From: Bacteroidota bacterium
GTDB taxonomy: Bacteria; Bacteroidota; Bacteroidia; Bacteroidales; VadinHA17
Assembly: GCA_030613125.1 (NCBI GenBank)
Contig: JAUWMO010000131.1
Location: 1 to 9,270, forward strand
DNA: 9,270 nt
Direction of reading: 5' to 3'
The notes under the pieces are model-generated. The model was not told where the DNA came from and ran no database searches. It was given only the letters and a program-made list of their open reading frames with translations. Shown piece by piece: positions 1 to 8,211 of this stretch (positions are counted from its first letter, which is position 1; each line of letters opens with the position of its first letter). The position numbers were made by a program, and so were the translations under genes.

Positions 1-2540
1 TTTTACATGAGTTAAGACATGTGGTGCAAATTGATAAACTCAACCAGGGATTTACAAAAGTTCTTTCGTATATAATTGGTGAGCAGGGTGTTGGTGGAGT
101 CTCTGTAATGCTCCCCATGTGGTTCCTGGAGGGCGATGCAGTTGCCACAGAAACAAGTTTATCTCATACAGGAAGAGGTCGGCTTCCCTCATTTGAGATG
201 GGATTGCGGGCTTTGTCTCTTGAGCAGGGAAAAGTTTTTAAATACGATAAAGCTTTTTTCGGATCATTTAAAGATTATTCTCCTGATTATTACCAGTTTG
301 GATACCAACTTATTTCTCATAGCAGGACTTTATTTGGCACAGAAATCTGGCAAAATGCCCTTAACAAAACCGGTAAAAGATCCTACACCCTGAACCCGGT
401 AAATTTCAGCCTGAGAAAGCAGGAAAAGCTTACTAAAAAAATGCTCTACGAACTGACTTTTAAGGACCTACAGGCAAAATGGATGGAGCAGGACCGGAAA
501 ACCAGGAAATCATCATTTGATACTATTAGTCAGAATAAATTAAAACATTATACAAGTTACCGTTTCCCACAATATCTGGATGACAGCACTTTGCTGGTTC
601 AAAAGTCAGGAATGGACCAGATAAGGCAGTTGGTTTCCATAAATTTAGAAGGAGATGAAGAAATTGTATTTACACCCGGATTTTATTACCCTGTTCGTTT
701 TTCTGCTACAAAGAATTTTGTAGTATGGGCAGAAACCTATGACGACAGCCGTTGGGAAAACCGAAGTTATTCGATCATAAAAAAACTTGATCTCAGAAAC
801 AAAACTGAAACAACCCTTACCAGGAGAAGCCGGTACTTTGCTCCGGATATTTCCCCGGATGAAACAAGAATTGCCGCCATTGATATCAATATCAGTAACC
901 AATGCTCCGTCGCTATTCTTGACGTACAAACCGGAAGCCTTATTCAAAAACACAGCATACCCGGTAATAATTCACTCCATATGCCTAAATGGGTAGATGA
1001 ACAAACAATACTTGTGATTGTTATTAATGATGACGGGAAAAGTATCAGAAGAGTAAATCTTGAAACCGGTGAGTGGGAAACATTACTAATAGCTGGTTAC
1101 GATGACATACTTAATGCCATTTCCTACAAAGAATATATACTTTACCATGCAACCTATTCGGGAATTGACAATATTTATGCCCTGAACACTAAAACAGGGG
1201 AAAAATACCAGGTAACCTCTTCCAGATTTGGTGTTTTTGATGTTTGTCTGGCTCCTTCTAAGGATAAAATTGCCATTTCCGATTATTCATCCAATGGGTA
1301 TAAACTTGCTGAACTTTCATTAAAACCGGAAGAGTGGATTCCATTGGAAGATGTAAGTAATTATTCTGTAAAAGCATATAACCAGTTGTCAAAGCAGGAA
1401 AAAGGAGTTTTGGAAACAAAAAAAATTCCCAGGACTAAATATGAAGAAAAGCCTTTCAGAAAATGGAAAAACCTGTTCGGATTTCATAGCTGGATGCCTT
1501 TCTATTTTGATTACAACAATTTTACACTGGATGAAGCTCCTGTTTCACTGGGAGCAACCCTTTTGTCACAAAATAAGCTAAGTACAGCAGTAACTTCCCT
1601 GGGCTACTATTACAAAAATCAGGAGCATCATTTTGTAACCAGATTTACCTATAAGGGCTGGTATCCGGTTATCGATCTTTTCTGGGATTACGGAGGGGAA
1701 CCTCATGTTATTGCAGACACATCACAATCAGCTGAGCCTTTTAGGTATTCCGGAAAAAAATCTGATTTTAATGCCAATGTTTATATTCCCCTAAACCTTA
1801 CCCGCAACAGGTTTATTCGCGGTTTATACCCTGAAATATCAAGCCGGTATTCTAACAGCTATATTTATAATTACGAGACTAAAAGCTATGACAGGGGTCG
1901 TCTTTTCTTAAATTACCGGCTCTATTTTTACAACTATTTAAAATTAGCAGTGAAAGATATTAAGCCGAGACTTGGCCTGGTAGTTGATATTAATTATTCT
2001 CATACGCCGTTAAACTCAGACACCTATGGGTCCACTGTTTCTATTCTTGCCGGAATGTATGTTCCCGGATTTTTCAATCATCACAGCATTTACCTTCGTG
2101 GAGGAATTGAGAGGCAACAAACAGCCAGGTATTTATATGGTAACCGGTTAAGCTTCCCGCGCGGTTATACAAACCGTATTTCTGAAAAATTAAATACTCT
2201 CCGAGCAGATTATTATCTTCCTCTTTTTTATCCTGAGTTTCATATAGGAGGACTTTTATATGTTCCCAGGTTTCATGCTAATGCCTTTTATGACTATGCA
2301 AAGGGAGAAGGAAATTATTATTACAATGGAAGTAATTGGGAATTTGATCCGGATACCCGGAAAATGTCCAGCTTTGGGGGACAAATTACCATGGATTTTT
2401 ATGCTTTGCGTTTCCCCTTTCCCTTCAATATAGGCATTCAATATTCATATCTGCCCTTACACCAGGAATCTGTATTTGATTATTCATTTGGGATAGATTT
2501 TTTCGGTTTCAGGGTAAATCAGGAAAAGAAAAGATTCTAA
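1..2540 (+). CDS. Metallopeptidase / TolB-like propeller / outer-membrane barrel protein, 5' end outside the window
   Basis: The frame is open to the left edge, so the GTG at 21 is not the true start. Just before it, bases 6-20 encode HELRH followed by VVQ, a classic HExxH zinc site. About 37 residues on (129-131) comes the Glu of WFLEGDAVATE, matching the third-ligand motif of gluzincins of the peptidase MA type. A helical stretch follows with the FGYQL...FGTEIW pattern usual after that site. Counting from GTG 21, residues about 180-455 contain TolB/WD40-like blades, for example PDISPDETRIAAID. A basic linker leads to about 360 residues (475-839) rich in alternating Tyr/Phe and short strands, typical of an outer membrane beta-barrel, ending in Phe. 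I infer a surface or outer-membrane-anchored protease-like protein. Substrate is unknown, and any signal peptide would lie upstream. It ends 12 bp from the convergent ccsBA stop. Confidence 0.75.
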   Translation, partial: LHELRHVVQIDKLNQGFTKVLSYIIGEQGVGGVSVMLPMWFLEGDAVATETSLSHTGRGRLPSFEMGLRALSLEQGKVFKYDKAFFGSFKDYSPDYYQFGYQLISHSRTLFGTEIWQNALNKTGKRSYTLNPVNFSLRKQEKLTKKMLYELTFKDLQAKWMEQDRKTRKSSFDTISQNKLKHYTSYRFPQYLDDSTLLVQKSGMDQIRQLVSINLEGDEEIVFTPGFYYPVRFSATKNFVVWAETYDDSRWENRSYSIIKKLDLRNKTETTLTRRSRYFAPDISPDETRIAAIDINISNQCSVAILDVQTGSLIQKHSIPGNNSLHMPKWVDEQTILVIVINDDGKSIRRVNLETGEWETLLIAGYDDILNAISYKEYILYHATYSGIDNIYALNTKTGEKYQVTSSRFGVFDVCLAPSKDKIAISDYSSNGYKLAELSLKPEEWIPLEDVSNYSVKAYNQLSKQEKGVLETKKIPRTKYEEKPFRKWKNLFGFHSWMPFYFDYNNFTLDEAPVSLGATLLSQNKLSTAVTSLGYYYKNQEHHFVTRFTYKGWYPVIDLFWDYGGEPHVIADTSQSAEPFRYSGKKSDFNANVYIPLNLTRNRFIRGLYPEISSRYSNSYIYNYETKSYDRGRLFLNYRLYFYNYLKLAVKDIKPRLGLVVDINYSHTPLNSDTYGSTVSILAGMYVPGFFNHHSIYLRGGIERQQTARYLYGNRLSFPRGYTNRISEKLNTLRADYYLPLFYPEFHIGGLLYVPRFHANAFYDYAKGEGNYYYNGSNWEFDPDTRKMSSFGGQITMDFYALRFPFPFNIGIQYSYLPLHQESVFDYSFGIDFFGFRVNQEKKRF

Positions 2541-2552
2541 ATATTTGTCTGG

Positions 2553-5500
2553 TTATTTTGCTTTCGAATCCGCTGATTTCCGGTACTTTTTTTCATTTAT
2601 GTACGCAAATAGTATTATCAGGAATAAGGTAAATAAGGTATAATATACAAATTTAGGTATCGGTACTGCATCTCCAGCTGCATAAGAATGTAAACCTGCG
2701 AGATAATAATTCACACCAAAATATGTCATCAGAACTGAAAAGAACCCGATAACTGATGCAAGATTAAAAGCAAAATAACCCTTTAAGCCAGGAATCAGCC
2801 TCATATGTATAATTAAAATAAACACTAACATAGTTATTAGTGCCCATGTTTCTTTGGGATCCCATCCCCAGTATCTTCCCCAGGATTCATTTGCCCATAC
2901 AGCTCCCAGAAAAGTACCTATCGATATAAAATATACTCCTAATATCAATGACATTTCATTGATCTCAGATAAACTCTTAATATGTTCCTGGATTCTAAAT
3001 TGGTTTTTCCTGGTTTTCATAATATATAAAACAAGATTAAGTAAACCCAAGATCATCCCTACGCCAAGAAATCCATAACTGGCAGTAATTACAGATACAT
3101 GTATAGTCAGCCAATAAGATTTTAGGACCGGGACAAGATTTGTAATTTCAGGGTTCATCCAGCTCATATGAGCAACAAATAAGGTCAGAGCGGAAAGAAT
3201 AGCAGCAGCAACCAGTGCAAATGGTGATTTCTTTGCAAATAATAATCCTGCCAGCATAGTTGCCCAGGCAATATAGATCATAGATTCATAACCATTGCTC
3301 CATGGAGCATGACCTGAAATGTACCATCTCACTGCTAATCCAAATGTATGTCCGATAAAAACTAATATAAGAAGTAAGATAATCACTTTAATAAATTTTT
3401 CTGCTCCAATATTCTTGTTAAGGATCTTAACAAAAAGAACTATAAGAAAAACAAATCCGATTACTCCATAATATTTGCTAAGATTATCAAAGATGCTATA
3501 CTTATTATAAGAAATTTCAAGGGATATTTTGGAATCATCCGGAATTAAATTTCCAGCGCTCAGTTTCTGGTATTTTTTAATCCCTTTTATGATTTCAGTA
3601 GCATTACCCTGTCTGCCTTCATTAACAGCAGCAATATACATATCAAGTATTCCGCTCACAAATAATGAATCATCTTCAGGGACATGAATAGCGGCATCAA
3701 CCGGTGAATACCAGGTATTATTTGGATCATTTTTTGCAGGGAATATTTTTAATAGGGTGCCTGAATATACCAGACCACATATATTAACTCTTTCATCCAT
3801 TTTTATCACCTCCTGGTCAAATTTGGTCCTTAATGCAGGACGCTTTTGATATGCCTCCTGCACATAGGAAAAAAGTTTATAGGAGTTGTGTGCATTGGGA
3901 TTAAAAAAGTCAAGAAACGAAGCATACTTTTCATCAATATCCATTATCTCAAGTATCTGATTGTTTGAAATTTTGAACATTGAGACTTTTTGCCAGGATT
4001 CAGGATAAAAATACATGCTCATAACCACCTGAACCGGATCAAAGCTTTCGAATTTTTCCTTCTTGGTAACCTTTCTGACAATGTCGTAGGCAAGTGATTG
4101 CATTGGTTTTATTCTCCCTCCCTGATCTTGTACCAAAACCGATGCAAATGAATTTGCCTGTCCAGCAGGAAAAACTTTGACACCAAGTTCGCCTCCTATT
4201 GTTTGGGCTTTCCCGCTTAAAGAAAAAGTCTGAAGGAAAATAATAATTAAAATTGTAGCAACTGAAGTTATTTTCTTATCATTCCCCGCATTTCTACCTG
4301 AACGGACCAGTTTCATAAAACGGCTGTTTCTGTTAAATAATGATAAAATCATTCCCAAAATCATTAAGAAATAACCAACGTAAGTAAACGTAGTCCCCCA
4401 GGAATCATGATTAACTGATAAGATTGTACCTTTTTCATCATTATCATAGGATGATTGAAAGAATTTAAAACCGCGGTAATTCAGAATATTGTTCATAAAT
4501 ATCCTGTAAGGAGCCTCTATACCATTCTGTTTATCAATCAGGATCACCTCGCTGGCAAATGAAGCAGGGCTGTTCGATCCGGGATACCTTTCAAGTTGAA
4601 AATTCTTTAATCTAAGAGTAAAAGGTAACCTGATCCATCTGGAACCATAGCTTACTGTGAATTTTATTTTGTTAAGTTGTGTTGTATAAGGAACCCCTAA
4701 ACGGTCGCCTTTCCCATATACCATAAATTCTTTTTGTAGCCTATTGCCGGAAATTTGCATTACAAGAATGTCCAATTGTTGTTGGTTATTATCTGACCCT
4801 GATACCCAATCTATCCTGCCTCTGTCAAGATAATCAGTTTGTACAACCTGAAAGGAACCTGATGTGTATAATTTCCTTTTCTCAAAAACATAGGCAGACC
4901 CTGCAATAAGTGTATCCTCAGAACCGGTAGACATATCCATTTTCAGAATATTTTCAGTACTAATAAAAAACAAACGCGAATCCTGTCTGTAGATATAAAA
5001 ATTGTCCTTTCCCATATCATGTCCAAAACCTATAACTTGTCCTGAATTTTCAATCCATTCCCCTTGTTTCAACATATGGTCTTCGCGACCACCTTTGCCA
5101 AGGACCATCAATGAAACAACCGGCCCACCTTCGGGATCGGGAATAAGTGTCCTTTCAGCATTAGGAATATACTTTACAAGTTTTATAGTGTAATTATCAG
5201 CACCTATGGCTAATTTTCTTTTAAACTGAATTTTTTTATTTGGAACATATTGAAATTCATTATAAAAACCGACCTTTTCAGTGCCATTATCAACAGAACC
5301 ATAAAGAAACGATCCTGCAGATATGATCTTGTCAGAAGATTCCCCTTCACGAATATGCATGGTTCCTTCATAGCTGATATAGCGGGTAATGGCTGCACCA
5401 ACTAAAATGAACAAAAAAGCAAAGTGAATAAGAAATATAGTAAGCGTTCTTTTTTTATAAATCTTTCTGCGAATCATATTTCCCAGCATGTTCACAATAA

Positions 5501-5669
5501 TCAGTACCAGAAGTAATTTAAACCACCATGCGTCATAAACCATTGCTTTTGCTGCTGCTGGCCCAAAATCATTTTCAATAAAGGTCGCTGTAGCTGCAGA
5601 AATTGCCATAAAAAGAATCAGAAAACCCATCAGTGCCATTGAAAAAAAGAAATCAGATATATTTTTCAT
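2553..5669 (-). CDS. ccsBA: Fused ResB/CcsA cytochrome c biogenesis protein (system II heme exporter/synthase)
   Basis: System II cytochrome c synthase: it carries heme across the inner membrane and attaches it to CxxCH motifs of apocytochromes. Numbered from the ATG at 5669 (1038 residues), the N-terminal ResB/CcsB half has membrane segments near 9-28, 49-65 and 77-95, a large periplasmic beta-rich domain and another membrane segment near 428-446. A second hydrophobic segment (about 467-482) and a periplasmic domain (about 490-730) follow, then the CcsA half with about eight membrane segments. The heme-handling WWD region is WGRYWGWDPKETW (930-942). Histidines 82, 857, 955 and 994 sit where the fused Helicobacter CcsBA has its TM-His1, P-His1, TM-His2 and P-His2; the last three have nearly the same spacing as I recall for that protein. 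A TTG at 5675 is in frame, but ATG is the better start; there is no Shine-Dalgarno. It lies 95 bp downstream of the alkD-like gene. Confidence 0.93.
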   Translation of the reverse strand: MKNISDFFFSMALMGFLILFMAISAATATFIENDFGPAAAKAMVYDAWWFKLLLVLIIVNMLGNMIRRKIYKKRTLTIFLIHFAFLFILVGAAITRYISYEGTMHIREGESSDKIISAGSFLYGSVDNGTEKVGFYNEFQYVPNKKIQFKRKLAIGADNYTIKLVKYIPNAERTLIPDPEGGPVVSLMVLGKGGREDHMLKQGEWIENSGQVIGFGHDMGKDNFYIYRQDSRLFFISTENILKMDMSTGSEDTLIAGSAYVFEKRKLYTSGSFQVVQTDYLDRGRIDWVSGSDNNQQQLDILVMQISGNRLQKEFMVYGKGDRLGVPYTTQLNKIKFTVSYGSRWIRLPFTLRLKNFQLERYPGSNSPASFASEVILIDKQNGIEAPYRIFMNNILNYRGFKFFQSSYDNDEKGTILSVNHDSWGTTFTYVGYFLMILGMILSLFNRNSRFMKLVRSGRNAGNDKKITSVATILIIIFLQTFSLSGKAQTIGGELGVKVFPAGQANSFASVLVQDQGGRIKPMQSLAYDIVRKVTKKEKFESFDPVQVVMSMYFYPESWQKVSMFKISNNQILEIMDIDEKYASFLDFFNPNAHNSYKLFSYVQEAYQKRPALRTKFDQEVIKMDERVNICGLVYSGTLLKIFPAKNDPNNTWYSPVDAAIHVPEDDSLFVSGILDMYIAAVNEGRQGNATEIIKGIKKYQKLSAGNLIPDDSKISLEISYNKYSIFDNLSKYYGVIGFVFLIVLFVKILNKNIGAEKFIKVIILLLILVFIGHTFGLAVRWYISGHAPWSNGYESMIYIAWATMLAGLLFAKKSPFALVAAAILSALTLFVAHMSWMNPEITNLVPVLKSYWLTIHVSVITASYGFLGVGMILGLLNLVLYIMKTRKNQFRIQEHIKSLSEINEMSLILGVYFISIGTFLGAVWANESWGRYWGWDPKETWALITMLVFILIIHMRLIPGLKGYFAFNLASVIGFFSVLMTYFGVNYYLAGLHSYAAGDAVPIPKFVYYTLFTLFLIILFAYINEKKYRKSADSKAK

Positions 5670-5672
5670 ATC

Positions 5673-5687
5673 CAAATTTTAAATTTG
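5673..5687. repeat. Perfect 7-bp inverted repeat at the ccsBA start
   Basis: CAAATTT and AAATTTG flank a single central base, 3 bp upstream of the preferred ATG at 5669. It could be an operator half-site pair or a small hairpin affecting ribosome access. In such AT-rich sequence a palindrome of this composition may also be fortuitous. Confidence 0.3.
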
Positions 5688-5706
5688 TTTTTTAGGATAA
5701 ACTCAA

Positions 5707-5714
5707 CAAAGATA
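5707..5714 (-). promoter_or_regulatory. Possible Bacteroidetes -7 promoter element upstream of ccsBA
   Basis: On the - strand this reads TATCTTTG, a perfect match to the Bacteroidetes -7 consensus TAnnTTTG. It lies 37 bp before the ATG at 5669, which would leave a short leader. The expected -33 TTTG is not at the normal spacing: candidates lie 10 and 27 bp upstream instead of about 17-23. A chance match in AT-rich DNA is quite possible. If real, ccsBA has its own promoter in addition to read-through from the alkD-like gene. Confidence 0.25.
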
Positions 5715-5764
5715 GGAAACTCTGCAAATCATATCTATTTACAAACTGTCATTTAGTAAACTGA

Positions 5765-6442
5765 TTATTTTATTTCGACCCTTTTTAATGCTTCCCTCGT
5801 ACTTAGGGGAGACAAAGGCGTATCAGATACAAAATCTTTTACCCAATACTGATCTGTTTTTGAATATTCCCTGAGAGCCCATCCGATAGCTTTACGAATG
5901 AAAAACTCCTTAGACTCTTTTAATGCATGGATATGTCGTGATAAAAGATCAAGGTCTGTACTTTTTTTATATTTCAACTGAAAAATCAGCGTAGTTCTCT
6001 GTAACCAAATATTTCCAGAGTCTAACCATTCTTTCATAACCGGTTGTGTTAGTTCTTTATATTTCCGGAAATAGTTACCCACAAGTTGAATAGCAATAAA
6101 ATATACCGTATCCCACCAGGATTTATGTAAGATCATCCATTTAAAGATTTCCAGATCATCCGTTTGAATATCATTCTTATACCTGTCAGCCAGTTCTGCT
6201 CCAAAATGTTGATATTCCCTCTGATCTTGATTCCATAAAAGCTGAATGATTTTAAACAACTTATTTTTGGGTGGAAGTCCGTATTCCTGGAGGAATATCT
6301 TACTAATTTTTCTCCTGGGATTTGCCTGAATACCAAAAAACTCGTAGCGGTTTTTCATATACTTTTTCATATGAAACGCTTTTTCAGGGTCAGCGTGCTC
6401 CCTGAATTTATCAGTTAATTTGTCGAGAGGAAATTCTTTCAT
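5765..6442 (-). CDS. AlkD-like DNA alkylation repair (HEAT-repeat glycosylase) family protein
   Basis: 225 residues, near the usual 220-240 for AlkD, an all-helical HEAT-repeat DNA glycosylase that removes N3- and N7-alkylated purines from cationic lesions. Family hallmarks are HKSWWDTV (106-113), WLQRTTLIFQLKYK (146-159) and FIRKAIGWALREYSKT (181-196). Against Bacillus cereus AlkD, recalled from memory, a constant offset of one residue puts its Trp109, Arg148 and Trp187 at Trp110, Arg149 and Trp188 here. The catalytic Asp113 falls on Tyr114 (codon TAT at 6101-6103), so activity may be altered or lost. The protein is rich in basic and aromatic residues, as expected for DNA binding, and has no signal peptide. 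The ATG at 6442 lies 16 bp after the decarboxylase stop, so the two genes are probably co-transcribed. Family assignment is firm; enzymatic activity is not. Confidence 0.88.
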   Translation of the reverse strand: MKEFPLDKLTDKFREHADPEKAFHMKKYMKNRYEFFGIQANPRRKISKIFLQEYGLPPKNKLFKIIQLLWNQDQREYQHFGAELADRYKNDIQTDDLEIFKWMILHKSWWDTVYFIAIQLVGNYFRKYKELTQPVMKEWLDSGNIWLQRTTLIFQLKYKKSTDLDLLSRHIHALKESKEFFIRKAIGWALREYSKTDQYWVKDFVSDTPLSPLSTREALKRVEIK

Positions 6443-6458
6443 TATTTTTCAACAATGT

Positions 6459-7883
6459 TCATTTTAATTTTTGAGCTGTTTCCACGATCCTTTTCCAGGC
6501 AGCTTTAACATGTTTTTCAGTAACCTTCGCCTGACCGATCATAAACCTGATTGTAAATTTTCCTTTCAGGCGGGTATGAGTGAAATAGACTTCCCCGCTA
6601 TTATTAAGCTGTTCCAGAAGCTTTTCATTAATTCTGTCCAGGTCTTCAGGTTCATTTATGTCTCCTGGATGATACCTGAAACAGACAGTGTTCAATGGAA
6701 CCGGTGCCAATCGTTCAAAATTATCCAAATCATCAATAACTTTCGCAAGATCTCCCGCCAATTTAATATGATATCTCAACTTTTCCTGAAGGCCGGAAAT
6801 ACCAAAATTCCGTATTACAAACCAAAGTTTCAGTGCACGGAACCTTCTTCCAAGGGGGATACCCCAGTCGCGGTAATCATTTACAAGTCCCCTTGTCCGG
6901 GTTTTTAAATACTCAGGTAAAATTTCAAGTGTTTTGATCAACATTTCCGGATCACGAATAAAATAGGCTGAGCAGTCAAAATTTGTAAATAACCATTTAT
7001 GAGGATTAAAAACAAAGCTATCGACAAATTCAATACCCTCTATCATCCATCTGTATTCGGGAAGGATCAAAGCAGAGCCGGCCATGGCAGCATCTACATG
7101 TAACCATATCCCAAATTCCTTGCTGATCTGTGCAATCTTGTCAAGAGGGTCAATTGAGGTTGTACCAGTTGTTCCCAGTGTTGCCACTATACAAAGAGGC
7201 CTGAAACCTCTTCTGATATCATTGTTAATTGCTTTCTTTAAAAGTTCAGGTTTCATCCTGAAGTCATCATCCACATCAATTTTTACCAGATTCTTTCTTC
7301 CAAACCCGGCAATCTTTACCGCTTTTTCTATAGAAGAATGAGTCTCTGTGGAACCATATATCCTGAATTTTTCATTACCTGTAAAACCATTTCGATTGAT
7401 CCTCAGTTGTGTGACTTTTTCCCTGGCTGTCAGTAAAGCCGTGAGGGTTGCTGTTGAGGCAGTATCATGAATTACACCTTCAAATTCAGGTGGTAATCCC
7501 AACATATGAATAAGCCAGTTCATTACTTTTTCCTCAAGCTCCGCTGCTGCCGGAGAGGTTTCCCATATCATACACTGGGCTCCCAGAGTTGCTGTCAGCA
7601 TTTCTCCCAGAACGGATGGGTAACTGGAATTTGCCGGGAAATAAGCAAAGAAGTTCGGGCTTTGCCAATGGGTCATCCCTGGGAGGATCAACTTTTGAAA
7701 GTCCGAGAAAATATCATTCATTGATTCTCCAGTTTCCGGGGGGATATCAGATATGGATTTAAATATCTCCCCCGGCTTTACCTGCGATTTAACCGGATAT
7801 TTTTCCGTACTTTCCATATAATCAGCCATCCAGTCAATAAATTTATGGGCATGTTTTCTAAATTCTTGCGATGTCATTACCAT
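6459..7883 (-). CDS. Group II PLP-dependent aromatic-L-amino-acid decarboxylase
   Basis: 474 residues, full length for the DDC/TDC/AADC family of cytoplasmic fold-type I PLP enzymes that convert aromatic amino acids to amines plus CO2. The N-terminal segment contains MTHWQSPNFFAYFPAN (70-85), the family substrate-site signature. The PLP site is complete: His182 in THSSIEKA stacks on the cofactor, Asp264 in HVDAAMAGSA pairs with the pyridine nitrogen, and Lys296 in NPHKW forms the Schiff base. Tyr325 in PEYLK corresponds to mammalian DDC Tyr332, whose presence favours simple decarboxylation over the aldehyde-synthase reaction seen when it is Phe. The mobile loop after it is about two residues shorter than in human DDC. 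The substrate (Trp, Tyr, Phe or DOPA) cannot be read from sequence. ATGs at 7883 and 7877 are both possible starts; neither has a Shine-Dalgarno. The alkD-like gene follows after 16 bp. Confidence 0.92.
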   Translation of the reverse strand: MVMTSQEFRKHAHKFIDWMADYMESTEKYPVKSQVKPGEIFKSISDIPPETGESMNDIFSDFQKLILPGMTHWQSPNFFAYFPANSSYPSVLGEMLTATLGAQCMIWETSPAAAELEEKVMNWLIHMLGLPPEFEGVIHDTASTATLTALLTAREKVTQLRINRNGFTGNEKFRIYGSTETHSSIEKAVKIAGFGRKNLVKIDVDDDFRMKPELLKKAINNDIRRGFRPLCIVATLGTTGTTSIDPLDKIAQISKEFGIWLHVDAAMAGSALILPEYRWMIEGIEFVDSFVFNPHKWLFTNFDCSAYFIRDPEMLIKTLEILPEYLKTRTRGLVNDYRDWGIPLGRRFRALKLWFVIRNFGISGLQEKLRYHIKLAGDLAKVIDDLDNFERLAPVPLNTVCFRYHPGDINEPEDLDRINEKLLEQLNNSGEVYFTHTRLKGKFTIRFMIGQAKVTEKHVKAAWKRIVETAQKLK

Positions 7884-8211
7884 TTATTTTAAAAGTTCGT
7901 GTTTATTCCCCCTCAGTTCTCTAACTACGAATAACTCCTCTTAAAGTAAATAAAATTAAATGCGAATAAGTATTGATGTCTCATTATTATAGTGGCTTCG
8001 CAAACTTTAAACCTCTTGGTTTTTCCATTCTGTATGGAAAAATCAGAGGACTATTTTCAATAAATTATTAATGATCTTTCGAACAAAATTATAGCCCGTC
8101 AGTATTCAGATGAGTTAGGATTATCTTTCAGAAAAGAATGTAACCTGCTCTTGTCGTGTTGTTAGAAATGGGACTACAAAGATGAAAAACATCAATCCAA
8201 TAGCTCTCATT
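7884..8211. other. Noncoding gap between atpC and the decarboxylase gene
   Basis: AT-rich, with no credible gene on either strand. It contains the hairpin at 8012-8049 and should hold both the end of the atpDC transcript and the decarboxylase promoter. On the - strand TAATTTTG (8084-8091) matches the Bacteroidetes -7 consensus, but I find no -33 TTTG at the normal distance, so I do not call it a promoter. A 6-bp inverted repeat, TGCGAA/TTCGCA (7961-7966 and 7997-8002), is widely spaced and weak. Confidence 0.7.
8012..8049 (-). terminator. Strong hairpin, candidate terminator of the atpDC transcript
   Basis: On the + strand, CCTCTTGGTTTTTCCAT (8012-8028) and ATGGAAAAATCAGAGG (8034-8049) flank a 5-base loop. 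There is a 9-bp inner stem, a 5-bp outer stem and a one-base bulge. Read from the - strand it is followed by TTTAAAGTTTG, only a broken U-tract, and it lies about 160 bases past the atpC stop, which is far for a classic intrinsic terminator. The two bases between the stems pair G-C and G-U in + strand RNA, but one of them is a mismatch in - strand RNA. An RNA leader element or processing site is an alternative. Confidence 0.4.

Noticed and set aside
21..23. GTG as the start of the first gene
   Set aside because: The frame stays open to the window edge, and the bases just before it encode HELRH, which belongs to the conserved peptidase site; the real start is upstream.
2541..2552. Bidirectional terminator between the convergent stops
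   Set aside because: The gap is only 12 bp and no hairpin of more than about 4 bp is visible across it.
5670..5675. TTG at 5675 as the ccsBA start
   Set aside because: An ATG lies two codons later and gives the usual short cytoplasmic N-terminus before the first membrane segment.
6471..6908. + strand ORF of 145 codons opposite the decarboxylase
   Set aside because: A mirror frame of a strongly conserved PLP enzyme, with no recognisable domain and no context on the + strand.
7961..8002. TGCGAA/TTCGCA inverted repeat with a 30-base spacer
   Set aside because: Arms of only 6 bp, no extension of pairing and no neighbouring regulator; not distinguishable from chance.
8050..8211. Possible gene or transposase remnant downstream of atpC
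   Set aside because: All frames are interrupted by stops within a few dozen codons and no terminal repeats or target duplications are visible.
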